Source: Burkholderiales bacterium
GTDB lineage: Bacteria; Pseudomonadota; Gammaproteobacteria; Burkholderiales; WYBJ01
Direction of reading: 5' to 3'
DNA: 64,000 nt
NCBI GenBank assembly: GCA_022841915.1
Contig: JALHQN010000005.1
Coordinates: 186,001-250,000 of the forward strand
Made by a program: the position numbers and the translations under genes
Part shown: in pieces, positions 46,615-55,326 of the stretch
How positions within the stretch are numbered: the stretch's first letter is position 1
Layout of the letters: each line of letters begins with the position of its first letter
The notes under the pieces: generated by a model
The model's database searches: none
What the model was told of the DNA's origin: nothing
What the model saw: the letters and a program-made list of their open reading frames with translations, nothing else

Positions 46615-46707
46615 TTATCCCTGGATCGGGTGACGCAACGAAACGCGCGAAACGAACCGCGCCCTCGAGGCAAAGCGCGCAGACGGGGTCTTCGTCACAG
46701 CAGGCAT
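46615..46707 (-). CDS. Possible 30-residue leader ORF before the CoA transferase gene
   Basis: ATG 46707 has AGGAGGAGG about 5 nt upstream, the best ribosome binding site of this cluster. It opens a 30-codon frame (MPAVTKTPSARFASRARFVS...) that stops 6 nt before the CaiB-type ATG. The peptide is basic and Arg-rich. It may couple translation of the CoA transferase or be a small protein; no homologue is recognised. Confidence 0.4.
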   Translation of the reverse strand: MPAVTKTPSARFASRARFVSRVSLRHPIQG

Positions 46708-46803
46708 CGGAACCTCCTCCTAATATCGAGCATGCAGCCCGACCGCGATCATATCGCAGCCGCGGCCGACGATCGGACCGGTGCGCTCGGCGTTCGCGCA
46801 GCG

Positions 46804-47211
46804 CTAGTCCGAGATGCGGCGAAACTGGGGTACTGCCCAGTCGCCGCGCTGTTCGAAGCAGACACTCACCCGCTCGCCGATACGCACTGCGTGCGCATCC
46901 TCACCGACGATGTTCGCCATCATGCGTGGTCCTTCCGCGAGGTCGATCAGCGCCACGACGTAGGGCACTTGGGCGGCGAATTCCGGCACCGGGGCACGGC
47001 GCATGATCGTGAACGTATGGACGGTTCCGAGCCCGGTCGCGTCGGTCCAGTGCAGGCTCTCGGACCAGCAGACCGGACACAACCGGCGCGGCGGGAAATG
47101 CTTGTGGCTGCACTCGGCGCATGCTCGCAGCACGAGTCGCCCTTGCTTGGCGGACTCCCAGTAGGCAATGCTGTCCGCATTGGGACGCGGGTCGGGCAGT
47201 GTCGAGGACAT
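46804..47211 (-). CDS. Zn-ribbon OB-fold DUF35 acyl-CoA-associated protein
   Basis: This 135-residue protein has a rubredoxin-like zinc ribbon CAECSHKHFPPRRLCPVC (four Cys) followed by an OB fold (GTVHTFTIMRRAPVPEF, VPYVVALIDLAEGPRMMANI). DUF35 proteins bind CoA thioesters and form complexes with thiolase-like enzymes. It is the first gene of the minus-strand acyl-CoA cluster. ATG 47211 is preferred to the TTG at 47238. Confidence 0.88.
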   Translation of the reverse strand: MSSTLPDPRPNADSIAYWESAKQGRLVLRACAECSHKHFPPRRLCPVCWSESLHWTDATGLGTVHTFTIMRRAPVPEFAAQVPYVVALIDLAEGPRMMANIVGEDAHAVRIGERVSVCFEQRGDWAVPQFRRISD

Positions 47212-47620
47212 GGCGGCTTCGGTTCGCTGCTCGCTCAATTGTTGGGGCGCAAATCGGAGCGGCTTGCGGGGCGCCGTTCCCGCCGGGCGTTGAAGCGGTC
47301 CATGAATTCGCGGTCTGTCATGAGGTTCGCTCGAGATCGAGTCGCGCGAACACTTGCGAACCGTGTGCGCAATGATGCGGTGCTTCGCGGCGCAATTCGA
47401 TCACGACGAGAACAGACCTTCGCTCGGAATCACGAATGCCCGAGTCAAAAGTATAGCGATGGACCATCGAGTTGTCAGAAGCAGTTTCGATTCGGCGCGC
47501 GAGTGATTTCTCGCGCTCGACTATAATCGACAGGGCTGCATCCGCCGAGTACGCGGCATTCACGCGAACGTCCGCGCACATCGTCCCGGCAACGGAGCCG
47601 TCGTACGGCAAGGAGCGAGC
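47212..47620. other. Intergenic stretch with a possible plus-strand promoter
   Basis: This is 409 bp of lower coding character. A perfect TATAAT occurs at 47522-47527 on the plus strand, about 95 bp before ATG 47621, but no good -35 element is seen. No gene is supported. Confidence 0.4.
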
Positions 47621-48004
47621 ATGGCAGGCGTCGGCAAAGCTTTGCATGACGGCTTCGCGAAACTTCGCGAAGCGCACGAGTCTGGCCTGCAGTCGCTGCG
47701 CGTGTGTACTGGTCATGCGAGCGAGCCGAAGTCCCGTCGCCATGAATGCTGGACGAGCCCTGTGGCGGCTGCGAAACTGCGTAAGCACCCCAACGGCCTG
47801 GTTAGAGATTCGTTGACGATCGGCCCAACGATATCGATGATGCGGAAGGGGCAAGAGGTCGAAATCGGCGTCAGACGCGAAGGAAGCCGCAGCCAGTTTG
47901 GACACTTGGCGGGGGTTTTCGACAAAGTACGGTGTCGATTCTCGGCGCTTTTCTTCAGCGAATTTCTGATTCAGGACGCTAGATTCCTCGAGGAGCGGCG
48001 ATGA
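47621..48004 (+). CDS. Hypothetical protein upstream of the acetyltransferase gene
   Basis: This 127-codon frame has AAGGAG 6 nt before its ATG and its stop overlaps the next gene (ATGA). The product (MAGVGKALHDGFAKLREAHESG...) matches no family I know, and its codon use is less GC-biased at third positions than its neighbours. A perfect 8-bp hairpin (GCTTCGCG, 47652-47673) lies in its first codons. It could be a real small gene, a decayed gene or a structured leader. Confidence 0.35.
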   Translation: MAGVGKALHDGFAKLREAHESGLQSLRVCTGHASEPKSRRHECWTSPVAAAKLRKHPNGLVRDSLTIGPTISMMRKGQEVEIGVRREGSRSQFGHLAGVFDKVRCRFSALFFSEFLIQDARFLEERR

Positions 48005-48525
48005 TGAACGAAGCGATGCCTGCAGTGCGGCTGGCGCGGGCTCACGATGCTGGCGCCATAGCGCGGATGTCCCGCGACTACATCGAAAGTGGTCTGGGCT
48101 GGTCTTGGCGACCGCAGCGGGTGCTCGGCGCGATCCGTGATCCGAACACGCTGGTGATCGTCGCCGGAGACGAAACCGTCCAGGGCTTCTGCATCACTCA
48201 GTTCGCTGAAGAGATCGGGCATCTGAGCCTGCTGGCCGTCGATGCGAAACTGCGCCGACGCGGGCTCGGTCGACATTTGTTCTTGTGGATGCTCTGCAGC
48301 GCGCGCGTGGCTGGCCTCGCGACGATACACGTCGAGATGCGCACGACCAACCTGCCGGCGCGCGCGTTCTATCGTTCGCACGGATTCGAGGACGCCGGCT
48401 TGGTGCCCGGCTACTACCGAGGCCTCGAATCGGCGCTTCGCATGGTCCTGGGGTTGCGCTCGCGCGACGTGCAGGAGGTCGATTGGGAACTGCCGCTCGA
48501 GTGGCGCCGTCCGGAGGATTCTTGA
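48001..48525 (+). CDS. GNAT-family N-acetyltransferase (RimI-like)
   Basis: This 174-residue protein has a GNAT fold with the acetyl-CoA binding motif RRRGLGRHL (Q/R-x-x-G-x-G/A) following the LSLLAVDAKL strand, and the late ARAFYRSHGFEDAG motif. It resembles RimI-type enzymes, but the substrate is unknown. Its stop overlaps the start of the next dehydrogenase gene (TGATG). Confidence 0.85.
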   Translation: MMNEAMPAVRLARAHDAGAIARMSRDYIESGLGWSWRPQRVLGAIRDPNTLVIVAGDETVQGFCITQFAEEIGHLSLLAVDAKLRRRGLGRHLFLWMLCSARVAGLATIHVEMRTTNLPARAFYRSHGFEDAGLVPGYYRGLESALRMVLGLRSRDVQEVDWELPLEWRRPEDS

Positions 48526-49475
48526 TGGTCGAGCGCGCCAAACAGGGGGTGGCCGTATCGCGGCCGATCGGATTCGTCGGTGTCGGTCGCATGGGAACAC
48601 CGATGGTGGGTCATTTGCTGCGCGCGGGACACGCGGTCCTAGCCTGGGATAACGATGCTCGCGCGCGTGGGCGAGCGCGGAGCGCAGGTGCCCAGGTCGC
48701 TCGGTCCCTTGCCGAAGTTGCGGCGAAGTGCAGTGTGGTGATGGTTTGCCTGCCGACGCCGCAGATCGTGCGTGAAGTGGCGCTGGGCGAGGCGGGCCTC
48801 TCGTCGGGGCAGGCGGTGCAGATCTACGTGGATCTCTCCACCTCCGGGGCCGACACGGCGCGCGATGTCGCCGTGGCCTTGCAGGCGCGCGGGATCGCCG
48901 CGGTCGATTCGCCGGTTACCGGAGGGGTGGCGAGAGCGGCCGAGGGTACGCTGGCCGTCATCGTCTCGGGGGCGCCAGCGAGCGTGCGCCGTGTGCGCAA
49001 CATGCTCGACTGTTTCGGTGAAGTGCATGTCGTCGGCGATGCTGCGGGTCAGGCCCAGACGCTCAAGGTCATCAACAATCTGCTGGGAGCCGTGGCGCTG
49101 GTGGCCAGTTCGGAGGCCTTCGTGATGGGCGTCAAGGCAGGCCTGGATCCCGATGCCATGCTGGCGGTGATCAATTCGGGCAGCGGGCGCAATTCCGCCA
49201 CGCTCGACAAGTTCCCCAAATCGGTGCTCACGCGCCGCTTCGACTTCGGGTTTCCGATCTCGCTCTACTGCAAGGACATCCACCTGGCGTTGGCCGAGGC
49301 CGAGCGTCTGGGCGTCAATCAATGGATGGGAAGCGCCGCCGCGCAGTTCTACGACTATGCTCGCTACCGAGGCGGCGGCAAAGAAGACTTCACGTCCATC
49401 ATCAAGTACTTCGAGGAGATGGCGGGTGTCGAGGTGGTGGGGCGCAAGGGGCGCATACGCAAGCGCGCGCGGTGA
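48525..49475 (+). CDS. NAD(P)-dependent beta-hydroxyacid dehydrogenase (first paralogue)
   Basis: This 316-residue protein belongs to the 3-hydroxyisobutyrate dehydrogenase family. It has a Rossmann motif GFVGVGRMGTPM (about 16-27), the substrate motif DSPVTGGVARAAEG (128-141), catalytic Lys181 in LKVINN, and Asn184/185. GGAGG precedes ATG 48525, which overlaps the GNAT stop. A second paralogue is at 50833-51759; the substrates are not evident from sequence. Confidence 0.9.
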   Translation: MVERAKQGVAVSRPIGFVGVGRMGTPMVGHLLRAGHAVLAWDNDARARGRARSAGAQVARSLAEVAAKCSVVMVCLPTPQIVREVALGEAGLSSGQAVQIYVDLSTSGADTARDVAVALQARGIAAVDSPVTGGVARAAEGTLAVIVSGAPASVRRVRNMLDCFGEVHVVGDAAGQAQTLKVINNLLGAVALVASSEAFVMGVKAGLDPDAMLAVINSGSGRNSATLDKFPKSVLTRRFDFGFPISLYCKDIHLALAEAERLGVNQWMGSAAAQFYDYARYRGGGKEDFTSIIKYFEEMAGVEVVGRKGRIRKRAR

Positions 49476-49524
49476 GGCAGCGTGCTGCCCGAAACAGGCG
49501 GCGCGATGCCGACGCCACGAGGTT

Positions 49525-50649
49525 TCAGCTCTTGCGCAACACCTTGGCGGCGAATCCCAGGCACAAGGCGTTTATCCAGAACACGGGGGCGACGCCGAAC
49601 GCTGTGCCGATCGCACCCGAGGCGATCGGCACCATGAAGTGAGTGAAATGGTTGACCATCAAGCGCACGCCGTTGGCCTCTCCGGCGCGGGATTTGGGTG
49701 AACGACTGTAGGTGATCATGAGCGATAGCGGCTGGCCCAGGCCGAGCGTGAGCCCGAGGCCGACCGACAGCACGCATAGCGCGTAGACGTTCTCGAACAA
49801 CGGGAACAGGACGAACAGTCCCGATGCGATGATCATGGCCCAGGCGAGCAGTCCGGGCTCGGTCAGGCGGGTGACCAGGGGCGGCAGGAAATAGCGGACC
49901 ACGAACGCAGCCCCGCCGAACAAGGCGAGCACCGCGCCGATCGTGGCCGCGCCCAGGCCGAGCTGGTGGCCGTAGACGGGGAGGTAGAAGGTATAAAGAT
50001 CCCAGCCCGTCACGACGAGCCCGCTGGTGAGAAAACTCACCCGCAAGGGCTTGTCGCGCAACAACTCGAGCACGCTGGAGCGCTGCTTGTCATCCGCCGT
50101 CTGCGCCTTGAGCCCACCCAGGCCACGCATGAAGGGCAGGGCTAGCGCCGGGACGAGGGCGATGACTGCGAACACGAGAAAAGTGGGCATCGAGCCCAGG
50201 TACTGGATCGAAAAGCCCGCGATCAACGGGGCGATCAGGGTCGATATGGAGTAACCCTGGCTCAGGATGCTGAAATTGCGCGGCCGGTTCTGTGCCGTGC
50301 TTATCAGCGCCACCAGGCCCTGCACCGACACATTGAAAAAGATGAAACCGGCGCCCATCACCGCCGCGGAAACATACAGGGCTCTAAGCGAGCCGAAGGC
50401 GTATGCGATGACCAGTGCGACGATGGTCAGCACCGATCCGAGTATCATCAACTTGACCGGGCCATACCGGTCGCATGCCTTGCCCGCTTCGATGGCAAGC
50501 AGCAGCGACAGGAAGGCATAGAGACCGGCGAGCACCCCCACTTCGAACGGATTGGCGCCCAGCTCGAGGGCGAACAAGGATGCCACCAGGCGGCTGCCGG
50601 TGTAGCAGCCCGAGATCATGACGCAGAACAGCGTGACCAGGTAAACCAT
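49525..50649 (-). CDS. MFS transporter
   Basis: This 374-residue inner-membrane protein has about 12 hydrophobic helices and the MFS loop 2-3 motif variant EAGKACDRYGPVKLMILG. Its substrate is unknown. It lies between two beta-hydroxyacid dehydrogenase genes, which suggests import or export of an organic acid, but the sequence does not prove it. Confidence 0.88.
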   Translation of the reverse strand: MVYLVTLFCVMISGCYTGSRLVASLFALELGANPFEVGVLAGLYAFLSLLLAIEAGKACDRYGPVKLMILGSVLTIVALVIAYAFGSLRALYVSAAVMGAGFIFFNVSVQGLVALISTAQNRPRNFSILSQGYSISTLIAPLIAGFSIQYLGSMPTFLVFAVIALVPALALPFMRGLGGLKAQTADDKQRSSVLELLRDKPLRVSFLTSGLVVTGWDLYTFYLPVYGHQLGLGAATIGAVLALFGGAAFVVRYFLPPLVTRLTEPGLLAWAMIIASGLFVLFPLFENVYALCVLSVGLGLTLGLGQPLSLMITYSRSPKSRAGEANGVRLMVNHFTHFMVPIASGAIGTAFGVAPVFWINALCLGFAAKVLRKS

Positions 50650-50832
50650 GCGGGCGCGGCGGGCTCTTCTTGTCGGTGCGGTTGGGCGGCGCCGAAGCCC
50701 GCGCCACCTCGCCAGGCCGGCTCGTCCGCTGACCGAGCGCAGACGGATCCTCGATGAAGCGTGGATGCGCGGACAGTGGCCGATGGGCGAGGCGGCTCGC
50801 GAGCCGCGGCAAGCGCGGCTCGATGTCAGCGT

Positions 50833-51759
50833 CTAACGCAGTTCCTTGCCGGTGAGCTTCTCCAGCACTCTCACGATCTCGGTGTGATCGGCATTGGCGC
50901 CGAGCGATTTTTCGGCTTCGTTCCAGACCGGTACGCAATGGCGCCCGAGTGGCATCGGTGCCTCGACCTGCTCGGCCAGTTCCAGCGCCGTGCGCAGATC
51001 CTTGGCCATCAGACCGATCGAGAATCCGGAACCGAAACTGCGCGACATGATGAACTGGGCAAACTTGTTCTCGGTGCTGTTGTTCTTGCCGGTCGAGGCG
51101 TTCAGCACTTCGAGCGCCTTGTGCGTGTCGAGGCCGAAGCGCTGCGCGGCGACCAGGCCCTCGGCCGCGGCGAGCAGGCCGGCGGCCGAGACGTAGTTGT
51201 TCAGCGCCTTGATCGCATCACCGGCGCCGAGTTCGCCGACTTCGAAGAGCTGCGTGCCCATCGCGGCCAGGATCGGACGGCAGCGTTCGATGACCTTCGG
51301 ATCGCCGCCGATCATGACGGCGAGTTGGCCGGAGACTGCGCGCCGCACGCCGCCCGAGACCGGGGCGTCGATCATGTGGATGCCGCGCTTTGCGAGTTCT
51401 TCGCCCAGCTTGCGTGTGCCGACCGGTGCGGAGGAACTCATGTCGATCAGCACCGAGCCGGCCGCGAACCCGGCTGCGAGGCCTGAATCGGGTACGCCTT
51501 CGCGCCCCAAGGCGACATCGCGCACGATCTTGCCGTCCGGCACCATCGTGATCACGACTTTGCAGGCGCGGGCGAGATCGCTCATCTGCTCGTACACCGG
51601 CGCATCGAGTTCCTTGCCCATGGTGCGCGCGAGATCCAGATTGACGTCGTTCAGCGCCAACTGGAATCCGGCCTTCTTCAGGTTGCGCGTCATGGGTGTG
51701 CCCATCTTGCCGAGCCCGATGAACCCGATGCGCTCGGGCGGCGTGAACGTGTCCGACAT
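50833..51759 (-). CDS. NAD(P)-dependent beta-hydroxyacid dehydrogenase (second paralogue)
   Basis: This 308-residue protein has IGFIGLGKMGTPM (11-23), DAPVSGGVRRAVSG (131-144), catalytic Lys184 in IKALNN and Asn187/188. It is close to the 3-hydroxyisobutyrate/2-hydroxymethylglutarate dehydrogenase group. ATG 51759 has GGAGG upstream. It is divergent from the PrpF-family gene, and the two share a 150-bp promoter region. Confidence 0.9.
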   Translation of the reverse strand: MSDTFTPPERIGFIGLGKMGTPMTRNLKKAGFQLALNDVNLDLARTMGKELDAPVYEQMSDLARACKVVITMVPDGKIVRDVALGREGVPDSGLAAGFAAGSVLIDMSSSAPVGTRKLGEELAKRGIHMIDAPVSGGVRRAVSGQLAVMIGGDPKVIERCRPILAAMGTQLFEVGELGAGDAIKALNNYVSAAGLLAAAEGLVAAQRFGLDTHKALEVLNASTGKNNSTENKFAQFIMSRSFGSGFSIGLMAKDLRTALELAEQVEAPMPLGRHCVPVWNEAEKSLGANADHTEIVRVLEKLTGKELR

Positions 51760-51909
51760 GGAATCCTCCGTGATTGCTTGCGGTGTATTGAACAAGGCAA
51801 TAGTAGCACCGACGTCGTGCCATTCGATGCCGCTGCCGGGCAGGGTGTTCGAGGGCGCGTGGCATAATCCGGGCTCAACCACCGTTTTCACCGGCGAAGG
51901 AAACTCCGA

Positions 51910-53109
51910 ATGAAACAGATCAGGCTTCCGGCCGTGTTCATGCGCGGCGGCACGAGCAAGGCGATCGTGTTCCACCAAAAAGACCTGCCCGCCGATCGTT
52001 CGCTCTGGGACGACATCTTCCTCGGGGCAATCGGCAGCCCGGATCCGAGCGGGCGGCAGCTCGATGGGATGGGCGGGGGAGTCTCCTCGCTGTCGAAAGT
52101 CTGCGTGGTCGGCCCATCGTCGCGCCCCGACGCGGACATCGACTACACCTTCGCTCAAGTGCTGGTGAAGGACCGGCGAGTCGATTATTCCGGCAACTGC
52201 GGCAACATGTCGTCAGCGATGGGGCCGTTCGCGGTCGACGAAGCGATCGTCGCCGCGACCGGTGCGGAAGCCGTGGTGCGGATACACAACACCAACACCA
52301 AGAAGATCATCCGTTCCCGGTTTGCGATCGACGAAGGGCAAGCCGCGGTCGACGGCGAGCTGTCCATCCCCGGGGTTTCCGGCACGGGCGCGCCGGTGCG
52401 CCTCGAATTCCTCAGCCCGGGCGGCGCGACGACCGGCAAGCTGCTGCCCACGGGCAATGTCACGGACGTGCTCGACGTGCCGGGCGTGGGCCGCATCACC
52501 GTTTCCATGGTCGATGCCGCCAATGCGTGCGTTTTCGTGCGCGCGCAGGACGTGGGGCTGACCGGTATCGAGATGCCCGATGCGCTGGACAACAACCGCG
52601 AAATCATGGCGAAGCTCGGTGCGATCCGCCTGGCTGCCTCCGTGGCCATGGGCATCGGGAAGGACCCGGACGACGCCGCCAAGAAGACGACCGTACCTTT
52701 CGTCGGTTTCGTGTCGGGACCGCAGGATGCCAAGACCCTGTCGGGAGAGGCGATCGGCGCGGCCGATGTCGATCTGACAGGGCGCATGTTGTCGAACGGC
52801 CAAGCGCATCGGGCCTTGCCGTTGACGGCATCGTTGTGCATGGCCGTGGCGGCGCGCCTCGACGGCAGCGTGGTCAATCAAGCTGCACGCAAGACCCAGG
52901 ACGCCGCTGCGCCCTTGCGCATCGGGATGCCCTCGGGCGTGCTGGTGGTGGCCGCGACGGTGAAGCAGGGGCCGGATGGTTGGGTGGCCGAGCAAGGCGC
53001 TTTTTACCGGACTGCGCGGCGGCTTTTCGAAGGGGCGGTCTACGTGCGCGCCTCGCATGTTCCGGATTCCGTGAGCGCCGGCACGAGCGCGAGTACCGTC
53101 GCCGGCTGA
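51910..53109 (+). CDS. prpF: PrpF-family isomerase (2-methylaconitate / methylitaconate / oxalomesaconate type)
   Basis: This 399-residue protein has two diaminopimelate-epimerase-like domains. It begins RLPAVFMRGGTSKAIVFHQKDLP and carries Lys63 (SSLSKVCVV) and Cys97 (SGNCGNMSSA), matching the catalytic Lys/Cys of known PrpF and methylitaconate isomerase (K62/C96). It shifts a double bond in a branched unsaturated tricarboxylic or dicarboxylic acid. No prpB/prpC/acnD is nearby, so a role in propionate metabolism is not supported by context. Confidence 0.9.
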   Translation: MKQIRLPAVFMRGGTSKAIVFHQKDLPADRSLWDDIFLGAIGSPDPSGRQLDGMGGGVSSLSKVCVVGPSSRPDADIDYTFAQVLVKDRRVDYSGNCGNMSSAMGPFAVDEAIVAATGAEAVVRIHNTNTKKIIRSRFAIDEGQAAVDGELSIPGVSGTGAPVRLEFLSPGGATTGKLLPTGNVTDVLDVPGVGRITVSMVDAANACVFVRAQDVGLTGIEMPDALDNNREIMAKLGAIRLAASVAMGIGKDPDDAAKKTTVPFVGFVSGPQDAKTLSGEAIGAADVDLTGRMLSNGQAHRALPLTASLCMAVAARLDGSVVNQAARKTQDAAAPLRIGMPSGVLVVAATVKQGPDGWVAEQGAFYRTARRLFEGAVYVRASHVPDSVSAGTSASTVAG

Positions 53110-53151
53110 AGCCCGGCATGTCGATCGGTGTGCATGAACGAGGACTAGACC

Positions 53152-53421
53152 TTGGTTATCCTGCTCTACTTTTTTTCCAGCGTGTTCATCGTGCTGGGCT
53201 TCATGATGCTGTTCGGGTATCACCGCACCAAGCGCAAGGAATTCATCCTGCTCTCGTTCGTGTACTCCGCATCGGGCGTGGCTGCAGGGCATTCCCTGCA
53301 GTGGTGGCCGCTCATTGCTGGCTTCGTCGTGGCCTGGCTGCTTAAGTTCGCCGGCTACGACGCAGACAAGCCGCCGCCCTCGTCGCGCCCAACGGATCCG
53401 CCGCCCGATGGCAACGGCTGA
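53152..53421 (+). CDS. Small membrane protein
   Basis: This 89-residue protein has hydrophobic segments at about 2-21 and 31-66 (VILLYFFSSVFIVLGFMMLF, FILLSFVYSASGVAAG, WPLIAGFVVAWLLKF), then a Pro-rich cytosolic tail. The TTG start is 7 nt from AGGA. No family is recognised. It follows prpF by 42 nt and may be co-transcribed. Confidence 0.65.
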   Translation: MVILLYFFSSVFIVLGFMMLFGYHRTKRKEFILLSFVYSASGVAAGHSLQWWPLIAGFVVAWLLKFAGYDADKPPPSSRPTDPPPDGNG

Positions 53422-53431
53422 TGCGATCGTC

Positions 53432-55141
53432 TCAAGGAGCGTCGGTCTTGGCCAATAACGATATCTGGATGCGCTCGTAGTCGTAGCCGTTGTCGATCAC
53501 GCGCTCCAACTTGGCCGGATGCCAACGCTTGTCGAACGAGAGCAGGCAGTGGATCTCGCCGGCGAAGGTGCCTTGCTCGACCAGCAGCGTTGCCGGTTCC
53601 TCTGCGTTCAGCAGCAGGATGGCATCGTGGTAGATGTCCGAGGTGCCGGCGACCGCGACCCAGGTGTTGCCGGAATCGCCTGCGCCTATCCTTATCCGCG
53701 CGCACCAGGTGCGTCCCGCGATGGTCTCCAAGCCCACGGACAGCCGACCCTGCGGTGAGCGGCTCAATCGGCGCACCACCGCCAGTTGCCAGTCGAGGCT
53801 GTCCGCGCTGCGAAATCCGAGCAGCATGCCGATGCGAGCCCAGCCCGCGTGGGAGACGGGGACCGCGCCGAGGCCGGACGCGCTCACATCCGCCACGTTC
53901 CAGCGCTCCGTCATCTGGCGGTCGCCCTCGAGTTCGAATTTCTGCAGAGTCTCCAGGGGCGAGAGCATGGATGCCGCCGCCGGCTTCGCGGCGCTCTGAT
54001 CGACCGACCCGAAGCGGGTCTTGTCGAAAAGCTTGTAATCGTAGGGCGTGTTGTCTTCGTAGCCCAGCTGACCGCCGCCCTTGGCGTACTCGCTCGCTGC
54101 GAGCATCCGTCTGACCTGGGCGACGCCGTGGGTGGCGAGAATCTCGCCTTGCGCCTGATCGCGCCGCTGCCGACGCTGCGGTGGCTGTGTCGACCAGTGG
54201 CTCAGAAGCAGATCGAGCAGCTGACGGTAGGCGTCCGGTTCCAGCCGCACGGGCGCCAGCCATTCGGGCAATTCACTCGAGGCCCGGGCTTGCTTGGCGA
54301 GGGCGGCGAGTTGAGCATAAGCGCCGCCTACACCGAAGAATCGTTGTCCCGGACGCGGCTTCAACCCCTTGAGCCAACGCCTGGCAACAGGCATGCTGGT
54401 CGCATCGAGCACGAAGGGCGTTGTTTCGCGATAGGCGTCGGAGGACTGGTAGTTGGCGGCGAAACGCCGCAGGAGCGCATCGAGCGCGGCCATCTGGGCG
54501 GGCAGCAGGTTGGGGATGGGCGCGACTTCGAACAGCAGGCCGATCATCAACTCACGCTCGACGCTGCTTTGATAGCCGCCTCCCGGGTAGAGTTCGACCA
54601 GCGTATGGGTGCCGCCGATGCTGGCAGCCCACGAGGCGAGTTCCAGGGTCTGTTCCCAGTAGGCGGGTTCGACATCGCGATAGCGCATGCGCAGCAGCGT
54701 CTTGTAGCGGCCGAGCGCGGCCATTGCCCGGCATCCGAGCAGCACCGCGTCGGATCGTTCGTTTTCCGACGCTGCCCCCGTCGTGCTCAGCCCGGGAAGG
54801 CATACGCGGTAGCCCCCGTGCAGGTTGCGATAAAAGCGGGTCAATGCCATCCATGAGGCATCCGACACTTCACGGCCCAGTTCGTCGGCGGACAGGGCGA
54901 GCGTCACGGCTGCGAGCGGCGCCTGTGCGCGCTCGTCGAGGCGCTTGAGCGCCTGCGCCAGGCGGGCGGGAGGCAATTCCAGGGATCTCGCGTTCTCGAA
55001 CTGTTCGCCGATGGCTTCGAGCGTGCGCGCCGGTACCGTGAGGGGCAGGCTATCGATGAAGTTTTGCAGGCCTCGCTCGGAACCAAGACTGTCTGGATCG
55101 TCCGAACCTGTGCCGAATTGCTTGACCAGCCACTTGAGCAT
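53432..55141 (-). CDS. Large cytosolic protein with C-terminal PilZ-like domain
   Basis: This 569-residue protein has no signal peptide. Residues 1-330 are mainly helical with no recognised domain. Near 400-560 a PilZ-like segment is visible: RWNVADVSASGLGAVP (the D-x-S-x-x-G motif) after an Arg, then LLGFRSADSLDWQLAVVRRLSR. PilZ domains bind cyclic di-GMP, but the N-terminal R-x3-R part is imperfect, so binding is uncertain. It is convergent with the small membrane gene, 10 nt away. Confidence 0.7.
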   Translation of the reverse strand: MLKWLVKQFGTGSDDPDSLGSERGLQNFIDSLPLTVPARTLEAIGEQFENARSLELPPARLAQALKRLDERAQAPLAAVTLALSADELGREVSDASWMALTRFYRNLHGGYRVCLPGLSTTGAASENERSDAVLLGCRAMAALGRYKTLLRMRYRDVEPAYWEQTLELASWAASIGGTHTLVELYPGGGYQSSVERELMIGLLFEVAPIPNLLPAQMAALDALLRRFAANYQSSDAYRETTPFVLDATSMPVARRWLKGLKPRPGQRFFGVGGAYAQLAALAKQARASSELPEWLAPVRLEPDAYRQLLDLLLSHWSTQPPQRRQRRDQAQGEILATHGVAQVRRMLAASEYAKGGGQLGYEDNTPYDYKLFDKTRFGSVDQSAAKPAAASMLSPLETLQKFELEGDRQMTERWNVADVSASGLGAVPVSHAGWARIGMLLGFRSADSLDWQLAVVRRLSRSPQGRLSVGLETIAGRTWCARIRIGAGDSGNTWVAVAGTSDIYHDAILLLNAEEPATLLVEQGTFAGEIHCLLSFDKRWHPAKLERVIDNGYDYERIQISLLAKTDAP

Positions 55142-55326
55142 ACGTTTGGAGAGTATGTCGGTTTGTTGCGATAAAGGTGCGCGTAGCCGGGGAAGCGTAC
55201 CGTGCATGGCTGCTATGCACAATCGCCACGTTCGAGCGCCATGGAACGGTCGGCGCACGACTGAGACATCGAAGCTCGGTTTTTCAACCTGTACCTGGGT
55301 CCGGGGATGTCGATTCGGGCGCGCAG

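Noticed and set aside
44170-47526. 1118-codon open frame on the plus strand
   Set aside because: It is the antisense shadow of the thiolase-like, CaiB and DUF35 genes, whose motifs are unambiguous.
47318-47905. 195-codon minus-strand frame before the GNAT gene
   Set aside because: It has no ribosome binding site, no family resemblance and mixed codon quality; it may be chance in a low-coding region.
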